DNA from: Pseudomaricurvus sp033283335
GTDB taxonomy: Bacteria; Pseudomonadota; Gammaproteobacteria; Pseudomonadales; Cellvibrionaceae
Assembly: GCA_033283335.1 (NCBI GenBank)
Contig: JAWMQP010000002.1
Span: forward strand, 744,001-808,000
Length of the DNA stretch: 64,000 nucleotides
Direction of reading: 5' to 3'
Of this stretch, positions 17,727 to 24,793 are shown in pieces. Positions within the stretch are counted from its first letter, which is position 1. Every line of letters begins with the position of its first letter. A program made the translations under genes and the position numbers. The notes below the pieces were generated by a model. It worked only from the letters and a program-made list of their open reading frames with translations. It was not told the origin of the DNA and ran no database searches.

Positions 17727-19469
17727 TTACATGAGGCGAGATCCCCATCCTTCAAAGGCATCAATCCGGGAAGGCTCTGGTTTACATAATTCAGCAGCCA
17801 GAAACCAGCAAGACTGTAATTGCACATCGGTGCCTGTTGAGTCCTTGGCCAGGAGGTCAGTAGGACGTTCCAGCCGTGCGACAAGGGTATCCCCAGTATG
17901 CCATGCGATCGAAACCTCTTGCCCGGACATGGCTAATCTTGACTCTGGAGTCATTAGCATCCAATCGCTGTCAGCACTGGCAATCAGGCCATTACCACAT
18001 TCCATGTCACGGCTGCAGGCAATCACACTGATACGATTTTCCAATGCTCGCGACAAGAGGCCGCTGCGCAACTCCCAGGCTTCCTGACAATTGAAGGGTA
18101 CCAGTAGTGTCTGTACGCCTCGCAAAACAGCCACCTTGACGAGCTCCGGGTAACAACAGTCGTCACCCGTTAATACGGCAACCCGTCCCCAGGGCAGGTC
18201 AGCAGTCAGCAGTTCTACACCGGCCTGGTGCCAACCAAACCGAGCCGAAAAATGCAATTGGGGCTGATGAATTTCTACCCCCTGAGGTCCCAGCAGTACC
18301 CCGCAATGCTGCCAGCCCCGGTCAGTATTCTGGATCAAACTGGTACAGATATACATTTGACGCTCGCGACACACTTGCAATAACGCGGTTTGCACCTGTC
18401 TGGCATACTCATGGATATCCGACAGGGGATAGAGATGTACACTTGCCAGCCAAAACAGCTCGGGCAACACCGCCAGCTGAATATTAGTGGGTAATTTGGA
18501 CAGTTTTACCAGAGCTTGCTCAAGGCGCTGGGGGTTGTCCTGACCATGGATACTGATCAGGGCGATGTTAATTGCTTGAATGGGCGTTGACGACCTCGCC
18601 GCCAGCAACGGTTGTTCACTGGGTGGTGGCTGAAGCATATCACCGTAGAGTGATGGTCGGCGATTAAAAAACACATCACTGCCGTCAGGACGCAATTTGC
18701 CATTAGCCTGAAAGGGTTCAATGTCCGCCCATATGACCTCTTCCTGTAAGCCGCGAGCGCGAGCCAGTTGTCGCCCGTCCGGCGCAATGATCTGGCTAAC
18801 CAGGGCCTCAGTTAAATGGGCATCCACCGACGACTTTGCGTCATCTTCAACCGTAGTTTGAGCCTCACACTGAGGGAGCTGAGAGGCTGCCACTATCATA
18901 AACACACGATTTTCAGCCGCCCGAACCGGAAAATGTAGATTGCTGACTGGCTTTTGGCTTAAACCGGCCGAATGGCAAAGTAGCTGTGCGTCCTGCAACG
19001 CCAATACACGCGCGCATTCGAAGCTACAGCCGTCAGCACCAGGCAACAAACCGATCCTTGCCTGATCAATGTCCAGCAGCTGCGGCGGCTGTCGTGGACT
19101 GGCGTATTTAGCCTTATCATGATCTCCCGCCATGTGAGCATCGGCCTCCAGCAAACAGCTGCCGTCGGGGCCAAACATCAATGAGGTATCAGCCACATAG
19201 GGATACTGACGGCGCAAAGTCGCGGCGATGACAATATAACAACGATGCAGAAGGGCCTTTGCAGCAATGGCGGCAAAACGAGCGTCATCGCGACTCAAAG
19301 CAGTGTTCCAGTCTTGTTCACCAGGCTGATCGGAACGATCGTTGATGACGGGTAACACCACCATCTCAGCCTTACCCGCTACAGCTACATCTATCATGCG
19401 TAAACAGCTGGTCAAGTTCTCACTACTGTTGGCACTGGTAGTTAATTGAACAGCCGCAACACGCATCAT
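17727..19469 (-). CDS. Tandem two-domain nitrilase-like protein, both catalytic Cys replaced
   Basis: This 580-residue protein is two carbon-nitrogen hydrolase folds in series. In domain 1 the expected catalytic Glu is Val41 and the nucleophile Cys is Gly144 (RIGLLPGADG). In domain 2 the Glu is kept (LPELFW) but the Cys position before CCYPE is Gly (LTGDD). Both sites should therefore be inactive for amide hydrolysis. The layout matches the partly active paralogue at 24794-26509, so it may be a regulatory or scaffold partner. It lies 36 bp after the lipoprotein gene in an operon with an upstream FNR-type box. Binding a ligand without cleaving it is a plausible role. Confidence 0.82.
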   Translation of the reverse strand: MMRVAAVQLTTSANSSENLTSCLRMIDVAVAGKAEMVVLPVINDRSDQPGEQDWNTALSRDDARFAAIAAKALLHRCYIVIAATLRRQYPYVADTSLMFGPDGSCLLEADAHMAGDHDKAKYASPRQPPQLLDIDQARIGLLPGADGCSFECARVLALQDAQLLCHSAGLSQKPVSNLHFPVRAAENRVFMIVAASQLPQCEAQTTVEDDAKSSVDAHLTEALVSQIIAPDGRQLARARGLQEEVIWADIEPFQANGKLRPDGSDVFFNRRPSLYGDMLQPPPSEQPLLAARSSTPIQAINIALISIHGQDNPQRLEQALVKLSKLPTNIQLAVLPELFWLASVHLYPLSDIHEYARQVQTALLQVCRERQMYICTSLIQNTDRGWQHCGVLLGPQGVEIHQPQLHFSARFGWHQAGVELLTADLPWGRVAVLTGDDCCYPELVKVAVLRGVQTLLVPFNCQEAWELRSGLLSRALENRISVIACSRDMECGNGLIASADSDWMLMTPESRLAMSGQEVSIAWHTGDTLVARLERPTDLLAKDSTGTDVQLQSCWFLAAELCKPEPSRIDAFEGWGSRLM

Positions 19470-19505
19470 TAAGCCGAGTACTCCAACACTGAACTCTTCC
19501 CCATA

Positions 19506-20168
19506 TCAACCCAGGGGCGGTGCCTTAACAGCACCCGTCAACAGCTCATAGGCATAACCGGGTGACAGGAGATGGCAGTAGAAAGTGCCTTTAAAACTGT
19601 CAGGTACTGGCATCCAGGAATCAGCCGCCACCGTCAAAGACTTGGCCCGTACGTAGGTCTTGCCATCCTTCTCATAGGCCACTTGATAAGGCCAGGGGCG
19701 GAGATAGAAAGGCCCCAGACTCACTTCCTCATCATCGACAAACTCCAGCTGCGTAACTGGTGATTGGCCTTCAGTTTGAAGGCGTCGTCTGGCCTGAGCG
19801 ACAATCTCAAGATTCATCGCCTGGCATGTACTCGGCTCAACCGGCTGCTCAGTCAATTGCGTCATGACATCCGCCGATTTAAATTTACACGACAGGGATT
19901 GCGTGTGGCCCTGATCATCTTTCACTGTGTACTCGTGAATTACCAGAGGGTTGGCACTGGGCTTGGATTTGACAAAGCTTTTAAGATCACGGTGAATTTT
20001 GTTCACCGGTGTCAAGCTCTCAGTCACCAAATGGTGGAAGGCATTAACACAATCTCCATCGGCACTGATGTCGGCGTTTTCATACCGGTTTTTTTCTCCA
20101 CCACAGGCAGACAACAACACCACTGCCATCATCAGCAACCAAGCCAAAGTTTTACCATTCGCCATCAT
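19506..20168 (-). CDS. Uncharacterised lipoprotein
   Basis: A 220-residue exported protein with an N-terminal signal peptide and lipobox (LLSAC, Cys about residue 22), so it is probably lipid-anchored. The mature part has two further Cys pairs (SCK and TCQ regions) and is otherwise hydrophilic; I do not recognise a domain. It is first in an operon with the nitrilase-like pseudoenzyme, and an FNR-type box lies about 107 bp upstream. Periplasmic or outer-membrane ligand binding is possible but unproven. Confidence 0.75.
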   Translation of the reverse strand: MMANGKTLAWLLMMAVVLLSACGGEKNRYENADISADGDCVNAFHHLVTESLTPVNKIHRDLKSFVKSKPSANPLVIHEYTVKDDQGHTQSLSCKFKSADVMTQLTEQPVEPSTCQAMNLEIVAQARRRLQTEGQSPVTQLEFVDDEEVSLGPFYLRPWPYQVAYEKDGKTYVRAKSLTVAADSWMPVPDSFKGTFYCHLLSPGYAYELLTGAVKAPPLG

Positions 20169-20274
20169 CGTCTATCCTCACGACTTCAACTTGACCATTA
20201 ATGAAAGTCATAACTTATCCTAACGCCAAGGCTGGCCAAAAACCTTGTTGCAAGATCAATAAAGACGCAAAAAA

Positions 20275-20288
20275 TTGATAATTCTCAA
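20275..20288 (-). promoter_or_regulatory. FNR-type box upstream of the lipoprotein operon
   Basis: TTGAT-AATT-CTCAA matches nine of ten dyad positions. It is about 107 bp before the lipoprotein start at 20168 on the minus strand and 59 bp from a second box (20347-20360) that faces the small RNA. Confidence 0.55.
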
Positions 20289-20346
20289 TTTGAGCAATGC
20301 AACTTGACGAACATCGGGAATTTTTACGAACTCCCTTTATTGAGGT

Positions 20347-20387
20347 TTGAGAATTATCATATTCCCATCATGGTCTGTTGATATTCT
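20347..20387 (+). promoter_or_regulatory. FNR-type box and -10 of a small RNA promoter
   Basis: TTGAG-AATT-ATCAT (20347-20360) matches eight of ten dyad positions. A TATTCT -10 at 20382-20387 starts 28.5 bp from its centre, the class II spacing also seen at the Rieske and RCCR promoters. Transcription would start near 20394. Confidence 0.6.
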
Positions 20388-20393
20388 TTCTCT

Positions 20394-20508
20394 ACATGTT
20401 GGTTAAAGCAGTTTGCAGCAATAAAAAAGCAAACTATACCAACATGGATAAAAATGAGTTCTTACCATCCGATGTTTGGAACAGGCCAGCAATGCTGGCC
20501 TTCTTTTT
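20394..20508 (+). ncRNA. Predicted FNR-box-controlled small RNA (~115 nt)
   Basis: Between a class II-type promoter and an intrinsic terminator lies a highly structured, non-coding stretch. CATGTTGGT (20395-20403) pairs with ACCAACATG (20438-20446), and inside it AGTTTGC (20410-20416) pairs with GCAAACT (20429-20435), giving a long two-part hairpin. A single-stranded linker (20447-20483) follows, then a terminator stem and a U-tract ending at 20508. This is the layout of Hfq-type regulatory RNAs such as enterobacterial FnrS, which is likewise FNR-controlled. Sequence homology to FnrS is not claimed. The transcript ends just short of the convergent FAD monooxygenase stop codon. Confidence 0.65.
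20484..20508 (+). terminator. Intrinsic terminator of the small RNA
   Basis: GGCCAGC (20484-20490) pairs with GCTGGCC (20494-20500) across an AAT loop and is followed by TTCTTTTT on the + strand. The minus strand has no T-run after the stem, so it is oriented for the rightward small RNA rather than for the leftward FAD monooxygenase gene. Confidence 0.85.
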
Positions 20509-20518
20509 CCGTCAGTTA

Positions 20519-21733
20519 TTACGCTACAGCCAAACTGTCACGCACACACTGTATCATTGCCCGCTCCACCAAAAATTCTTTCGCTTTAACCGGATCAGCA
20601 GACATCTCCATCAACCATTGTTGACGCTTGGTCTGCACATCAGGATCGGTGGACTCCATCAGCTTTTTGTTCTGTATGGTGTGCTCCTGTACAAAACGTA
20701 CAGCCAAATCTTTACGCTGGCGATCGTAGTGAGCAAACTCCTGTGTAAAATCTGCACCCTGAAGGGTTATACGCTCTAACCGTTCTGCCAGATTAAACGC
20801 ATCGTGCAGACCACCGTTCATGCCCATGCCACCCAGTGGATTGTTAATGTGACAAGCATCCCCTACCAAGGCCATACGGCCTTGATAATAGTTTTCGGCC
20901 ACCCGCTGATTGACAGCATACAGGGTGCGATGCCCAATATCGTAATCACTGCCTTTATTGTAGATTCTCTGCAAACGCTCCTGAACGAAAGCATCTGACA
21001 AAACGTAACGCTCATCGTCTTCATTATTGATGGTGACAGGCACCAACACCCGCCAGATTTTATCAGTGCGTAAAATCACGCACCACTCTTCGGGATCGGA
21101 AACGTAATTCACGTAAGAGAAGTTGTCGAACACCTCTTCAAACGCAAAGTTGGTGGAGACCACCAAAAACTTTTCGTCATATGTAAAGCCCTGATAACCA
21201 ATACCAGACGACTTACGTATATTACTGCGAGCGCCATCAGCACCGACCAGAAAGCTGCCCTGCAAGCGAACCTCCCCCTCTGGAGTTGCAACACGAACAC
21301 TAACGCCATCGGCATCTTGGGTAAAATCGAGTGCCTCATGCTCAAACAGTAATTGCGCACAGTCGTACTGCTTCAACTCATCGGCAACAAAATGCGTTAA
21401 CTCATACTGTTCCAGCTGCAGACGAAACGGGAAACGGGTTTCGCCCTCAAGCAACGCCATATCAAAGGTCGCCGTTTCATTGGTACGCCGATCACGATAC
21501 TGATAGCGATCTGCCTTCAAGCCTTTGGCCAGCATTTTATCAATCACCCTGGGCTCGAGATCAGCAATCATTTCCAGTGATGGAGGATGAAACGTCGATG
21601 CCCGTAAATCGATGGGCAATTGCTTGTCTTTCTCCAACAGAATAACGGGAATGTCCCGCTTAGCCAGGTACAACGCCAGCACTGAACCCGAAGGTCCAGC
21701 TCCTGCAATGATAACGGGGTTTTGTGAGTTCAT
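20519..21733 (-). CDS. FAD-dependent aromatic-type monooxygenase (PHBH family)
   Basis: This 404-residue group A flavoprotein hydroxylase uses NAD(P)H and O2. Motifs are the FAD dinucleotide loop GAGPSG near residue 11, the DG motif GADGARSNIRK near 165 and the GD motif GDACHINNPLGGMGMNGG near 290. Relatives include 3-(3-hydroxyphenyl)propionate hydroxylase and ring-opening pyridine monooxygenases (MHPCO). The start has an AAGGA ribosome-binding site. It ends an operon with an isochorismatase-type amidohydrolase, alpha/beta hydrolase, aldehyde dehydrogenase and tandem nitrilase. A hydroxylation or ring cleavage of an N-containing ring (pyrrole or maleimide type) would fit; that is inference. 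Confidence 0.88.
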   Translation of the reverse strand: MNSQNPVIIAGAGPSGSVLALYLAKRDIPVILLEKDKQLPIDLRASTFHPPSLEMIADLEPRVIDKMLAKGLKADRYQYRDRRTNETATFDMALLEGETRFPFRLQLEQYELTHFVADELKQYDCAQLLFEHEALDFTQDADGVSVRVATPEGEVRLQGSFLVGADGARSNIRKSSGIGYQGFTYDEKFLVVSTNFAFEEVFDNFSYVNYVSDPEEWCVILRTDKIWRVLVPVTINNEDDERYVLSDAFVQERLQRIYNKGSDYDIGHRTLYAVNQRVAENYYQGRMALVGDACHINNPLGGMGMNGGLHDAFNLAERLERITLQGADFTQEFAHYDRQRKDLAVRFVQEHTIQNKKLMESTDPDVQTKRQQWLMEMSADPVKAKEFLVERAMIQCVRDSLAVA

Positions 21734-21784
21734 AAGATTTTCCTTCCGAATTCTTTTCTAACTAAAGGCAAAGCACATCAGCCA

Positions 21785-22372
21785 TCAAGGTAACATTGAG
21801 ATGACTGTCGACAGACTGGCGACTTCAGCGTATTTGGCGTGCATGTCATGTAAATTCGCGGCATGCGCTTCAGCATTGCGATCCCCAACGGCCTCCTCGA
21901 CGACAACGGCGGGAAAATCGTATTGCAAGGCATCCACCACCGTGGCCCTGACACAACCACTGGTTGTCAGGCCGGTCACCACCAGGGAATCCACTCCGAT
22001 TTCCCGCAGGCGATGAGCCAGATCAGTTTTGTGAAACGAACTGGCCCACTGCTTTTCCACCAGCAGATCCTGCGGGTATACCGGTAAACGTGAATCGATT
22101 TTGATCCAATCAGAGTCCGGTGTAAGAACATTCAAAGCCGGAATACGCTGCCGAAAGACTTTTGCCTGATCGGCGTTATGGTAGACAACCGTTGTAAAAA
22201 CAACCGGCAGGCCTTTTTCGTGAAATACTTCCAGCAACTGTCTGTTGGCCTCAACCACCTCAGGGCAGTCCGTACCCAGTGGGCAGGCTGATGAGGTAAA
22301 ACCTTCGACCATGTCGACCAGTAACAACGCCGGTTTTTGACCGAGTGCAACGGTCTGTCTTGGTAAATCCAT
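21785..22372 (-). CDS. Isochorismatase-family cysteine amidohydrolase
   Basis: The 195-residue cytosolic enzyme has the complete Asp-Lys-Cys triad of the cysteine-hydrolase branch: Asp20 (LLVDMVEGF), Lys107 (LVEKQWASSF) and Cys140 (TTSGCVRATVVDA). The TTSGCV form with a following DALQYDF is typical of N-carbamoylsarcosine amidase and maleamate amidohydrolase (NicF) relatives, which hydrolyse small half-amides. It lies 32 bp after the alpha/beta hydrolase gene and 51 bp before the monooxygenase gene in one operon. A maleamate- or maleimide-derived half-amide would be a chemically sensible substrate in tetrapyrrole breakdown, but is unproven. Confidence 0.87.
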   Translation of the reverse strand: MDLPRQTVALGQKPALLLVDMVEGFTSSACPLGTDCPEVVEANRQLLEVFHEKGLPVVFTTVVYHNADQAKVFRQRIPALNVLTPDSDWIKIDSRLPVYPQDLLVEKQWASSFHKTDLAHRLREIGVDSLVVTGLTTSGCVRATVVDALQYDFPAVVVEEAVGDRNAEAHAANLHDMHAKYAEVASLSTVISMLP

Positions 22373-22404
22373 AGTGTGTTTCCTGATGGGTCAAAGTGAG
22401 ATGA

Positions 22405-23226
22405 TCAGTGGTGCCGATACCAAAAACGGGTTAACTGGTCTGCAACACATTCACTGTGCAGGTCACACACGTAGGTGCCTGCTCCCGTTGGCAACTCGCC
22501 TTTTTCCGCCTGGGCCAGCCGTGCCAGTGTCGGCTCCACACTGTGATACAGTGGATCCTGATCACCGGCAAAGACCAGCGTGGGACAAGCAATTTTCGAC
22601 AGCTGCCCGGCACAGTCGTGTTCTACCACCGCTTGATAGGATTGCGGGTAAGCGGTATCCGCATTGAAGGCCAGTCCCAACTCACGCATGCTTAAATTCA
22701 AGGGAGCGCTGCGGTCTTTGTCTCGAATCCGCTGCCACATCGACACTAAATGTTGGCCATCCTCTTGCAACGGGAATAATGACGCCCGCTCTACCAACGT
22801 TGCCTTGAGATTATCGTCCAGCAATGGCGGTCCGGATAAGGCCAGGCAAGCGACATCTTGTGGCCGAGAAGAGGCCCACTCAACAGCCAGGGAAGCCCCG
22901 GTGTGATGACCAAACAAATAACAGGGGCGTTTATCAAGCTGATTCTTGGCGGTATAAAGCGTCGTCGTTAACGCTGCAATACTGACGTTACCGTCAAGGG
23001 CATCGCTTTGACCAAAACCCGGCGTGTCCAATGCCAGCACATCAAACTCTTCTATCAACAGCTGCATCAACCGTTCATACATGACGGAGCTGCTGGGGGA
23101 TTGATGCAACAACACCAGCAATGACCGGGATGGAGCATCTACAAGCGTGCCATAGCGGTAGTGAACCTGACCCTCGCCAACGTTCAGGTAACCACGACGC
23201 AGCAGCCCTTTGCTTAACGCCGGCAT
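22405..23226 (-). CDS. Alpha/beta hydrolase with His in place of the nucleophile
   Basis: A 273-residue alpha/beta-hydrolase-fold protein. The upstream strand-turn motif is LVLLHQSPSSS and the core has DTPGFGQSD. The nucleophile elbow, normally G-x-S-x-G, reads GHHTG (106-110), putting His108 where Ser is expected. The downstream acid (GDQDPLY) and a late His (DLHSE) are present. Related GxHTG proteins exist, but their chemistry is not known to me, so hydrolysis by the usual acyl-enzyme route is doubtful. ATG 23226 was chosen because it follows the aldehyde dehydrogenase stop codon by two bases; the frame itself opens earlier. Confidence 0.83.
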   Translation of the reverse strand: MPALSKGLLRRGYLNVGEGQVHYRYGTLVDAPSRSLLVLLHQSPSSSVMYERLMQLLIEEFDVLALDTPGFGQSDALDGNVSIAALTTTLYTAKNQLDKRPCYLFGHHTGASLAVEWASSRPQDVACLALSGPPLLDDNLKATLVERASLFPLQEDGQHLVSMWQRIRDKDRSAPLNLSMRELGLAFNADTAYPQSYQAVVEHDCAGQLSKIACPTLVFAGDQDPLYHSVEPTLARLAQAEKGELPTGAGTYVCDLHSECVADQLTRFWYRHH

Positions 23227-23228
23227 GA

Positions 23229-24662
23229 CTACACCCCCAACTCCACACTCACCCACTTCACCTCGGTAAACTCTTCGGTGCTGTATTTACCACCGCTGCG
23301 CCCGACACCCGACAAACCACTTCCGCCGATGGGCGCCAGGGCGTTACTTTGAAATGAGTGCATGCCGATGTGTACGCTGCCGGCGTTGATTTCCCGCGCT
23401 GCGCGAAATCCCCATTGGATGTTATGGGTCAGCACCGCCGCTGACAGGCCAAATTCGCTGTCATTGGCGACAGCAATGGCCTCATCCAGATCGTCGACAA
23501 TCACCACACTGGTCACGGGGCCGAAGCTCTCTTCCCGCCAGATGCCCTGATCCCTGGGGGGTTCTATCAACACCGTGGGGGCGATCACCAGCCCCTCTAC
23601 AATCTGGCCACCGGTCAGCACCTGAGCTCCTGCTGCCTGAGCCTGTTGAATATGGGACAGCACCTTGTCCACCGCACGTCGGTTGATCAGAGGGCCATAA
23701 ACCGTTGCTTCATTTCGCAGATCCCCGATAGGCAGATTTTCAGCCGCCTGTTTCAGGGCAGCCAGGAACGCTTCACTGATGCTGCGTTCCACCACGATGC
23801 GGGAGTTGGCCATACAAATCTGACCACCGTGGGTAAAAATACCCTGAGCAGCAATCCCAGCTGCCTTCACCGGATCGCAATCGGACAAAACCAACATGGC
23901 ACTTTTACCCCCAAGCTCCAATTGGACGGGTCGCATGTTCTGCATGGCTTGTTGACCAATGGCGATGCCGGTCTGGGTGGAACCGGTCAGCGCAATACAG
24001 TCAATGTGTTTGTGGGCCACCAGGGCAGCACCGCAATCCTGACCAAAGCCCGGTAATACACTGATTGCCGCTGCCGGTAAACCGGCCTCGAGCAGCACCT
24101 TACCAAGCTCCAGAGCCACCAGGGGAGTTTCTTCAGAGGGCTTAATCACCACACTGTTACCCGCAGCCAGAGGAAACGCCACCATCTTGGTTAATAAAGC
24201 CAGCGGCGCGTTGTATGGAGAAACCACCGCAACCACACCCAGCGGTTGACGAAACACCATCGACAGGCGCTGGGGGTTGTCATTGGGAAAGGTATCGCCA
24301 TACAAGCGACGCACTTCGCCGGCTGCGGTTCGCAGCAAGTCGACCGTATAAGCGATTTCATTACGGGCTTTGGTGATGGCCGAGCCGCTTTCATCAATCA
24401 ACAGATCCAGAAAACGTAATTCACCTTCCGCCTCAACAATATCAGCCGCCGATAATAAAACCGCCTCACGTACTTTGGGGGCCAACCCAGACCACTCAAG
24501 AAAGCCTTCACGCGCCGCCTCAACAGCCAAATTGACATCCGCTTCACCGGCACGGGCAACCCGAGCTATCGGCTGTTCCGTTAAGGGGGATAGCACCTCG
24601 AAGCTGCTGTTATCCAGAGCTGGTTGCGACTTGCCAGCCAGAATCAGTCCGTATTCATTCAT
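23229..24662 (-). CDS. NAD(P)-dependent aldehyde dehydrogenase
   Basis: This 477-residue ALDH superfamily enzyme oxidises an aldehyde to an acid. Visible are SPYNAPLALLTKM (substrate channel), the NAD(P) loop with GSTQTGIAIGQQA, the general-base Glu in LELGGKSA and the nucleophile Cys in THGGQICMANSR. The C-terminal block SNALAPIGGSGLSGVGRSGG is typical of the benzaldehyde/vanillin/salicylaldehyde subgroup. The frame opens earlier, but ATG 24662 gives the natural N-terminus. It lies between the nitrilase and alpha/beta hydrolase genes in the five-gene operon. Confidence 0.93.
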   Translation of the reverse strand: MNEYGLILAGKSQPALDNSSFEVLSPLTEQPIARVARAGEADVNLAVEAAREGFLEWSGLAPKVREAVLLSAADIVEAEGELRFLDLLIDESGSAITKARNEIAYTVDLLRTAAGEVRRLYGDTFPNDNPQRLSMVFRQPLGVVAVVSPYNAPLALLTKMVAFPLAAGNSVVIKPSEETPLVALELGKVLLEAGLPAAAISVLPGFGQDCGAALVAHKHIDCIALTGSTQTGIAIGQQAMQNMRPVQLELGGKSAMLVLSDCDPVKAAGIAAQGIFTHGGQICMANSRIVVERSISEAFLAALKQAAENLPIGDLRNEATVYGPLINRRAVDKVLSHIQQAQAAGAQVLTGGQIVEGLVIAPTVLIEPPRDQGIWREESFGPVTSVVIVDDLDEAIAVANDSEFGLSAAVLTHNIQWGFRAAREINAGSVHIGMHSFQSNALAPIGGSGLSGVGRSGGKYSTEEFTEVKWVSVELGV

Positions 24663-24793
24663 TGTCGATATCCCAAAGTTACAGAAAAACATCATTCATC
24701 AATGGCATAAATGCTGCGGCAAGTGCCCTTGGGCAGCAATGACAAATCGCAAATTACAATCTTCGCAAACTACCCAGCTCGCAAATTACTCTG

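Noticed and set aside
20378..20779. A plus-strand ORF over the small RNA, with an internal peptide containing DVWNRPAMLAFF that vaguely recalls light-harvesting-like motifs
   Set aside because: No ribosome-binding site, no full chlorophyll-binding motif, and most of the ORF overlaps the well-supported FAD monooxygenase on the other strand. The resemblance arises partly from the terminator palindrome.
20519..23226. Nicotinate degradation (Nic) cluster
   Set aside because: Hydroxylase-, hydrolase- and maleamate-amidase-like genes are present, but no 2,5-dihydroxypyridine dioxygenase or nicotinate hydroxylase is seen, and the alpha/beta hydrolase lacks the expected Ser.
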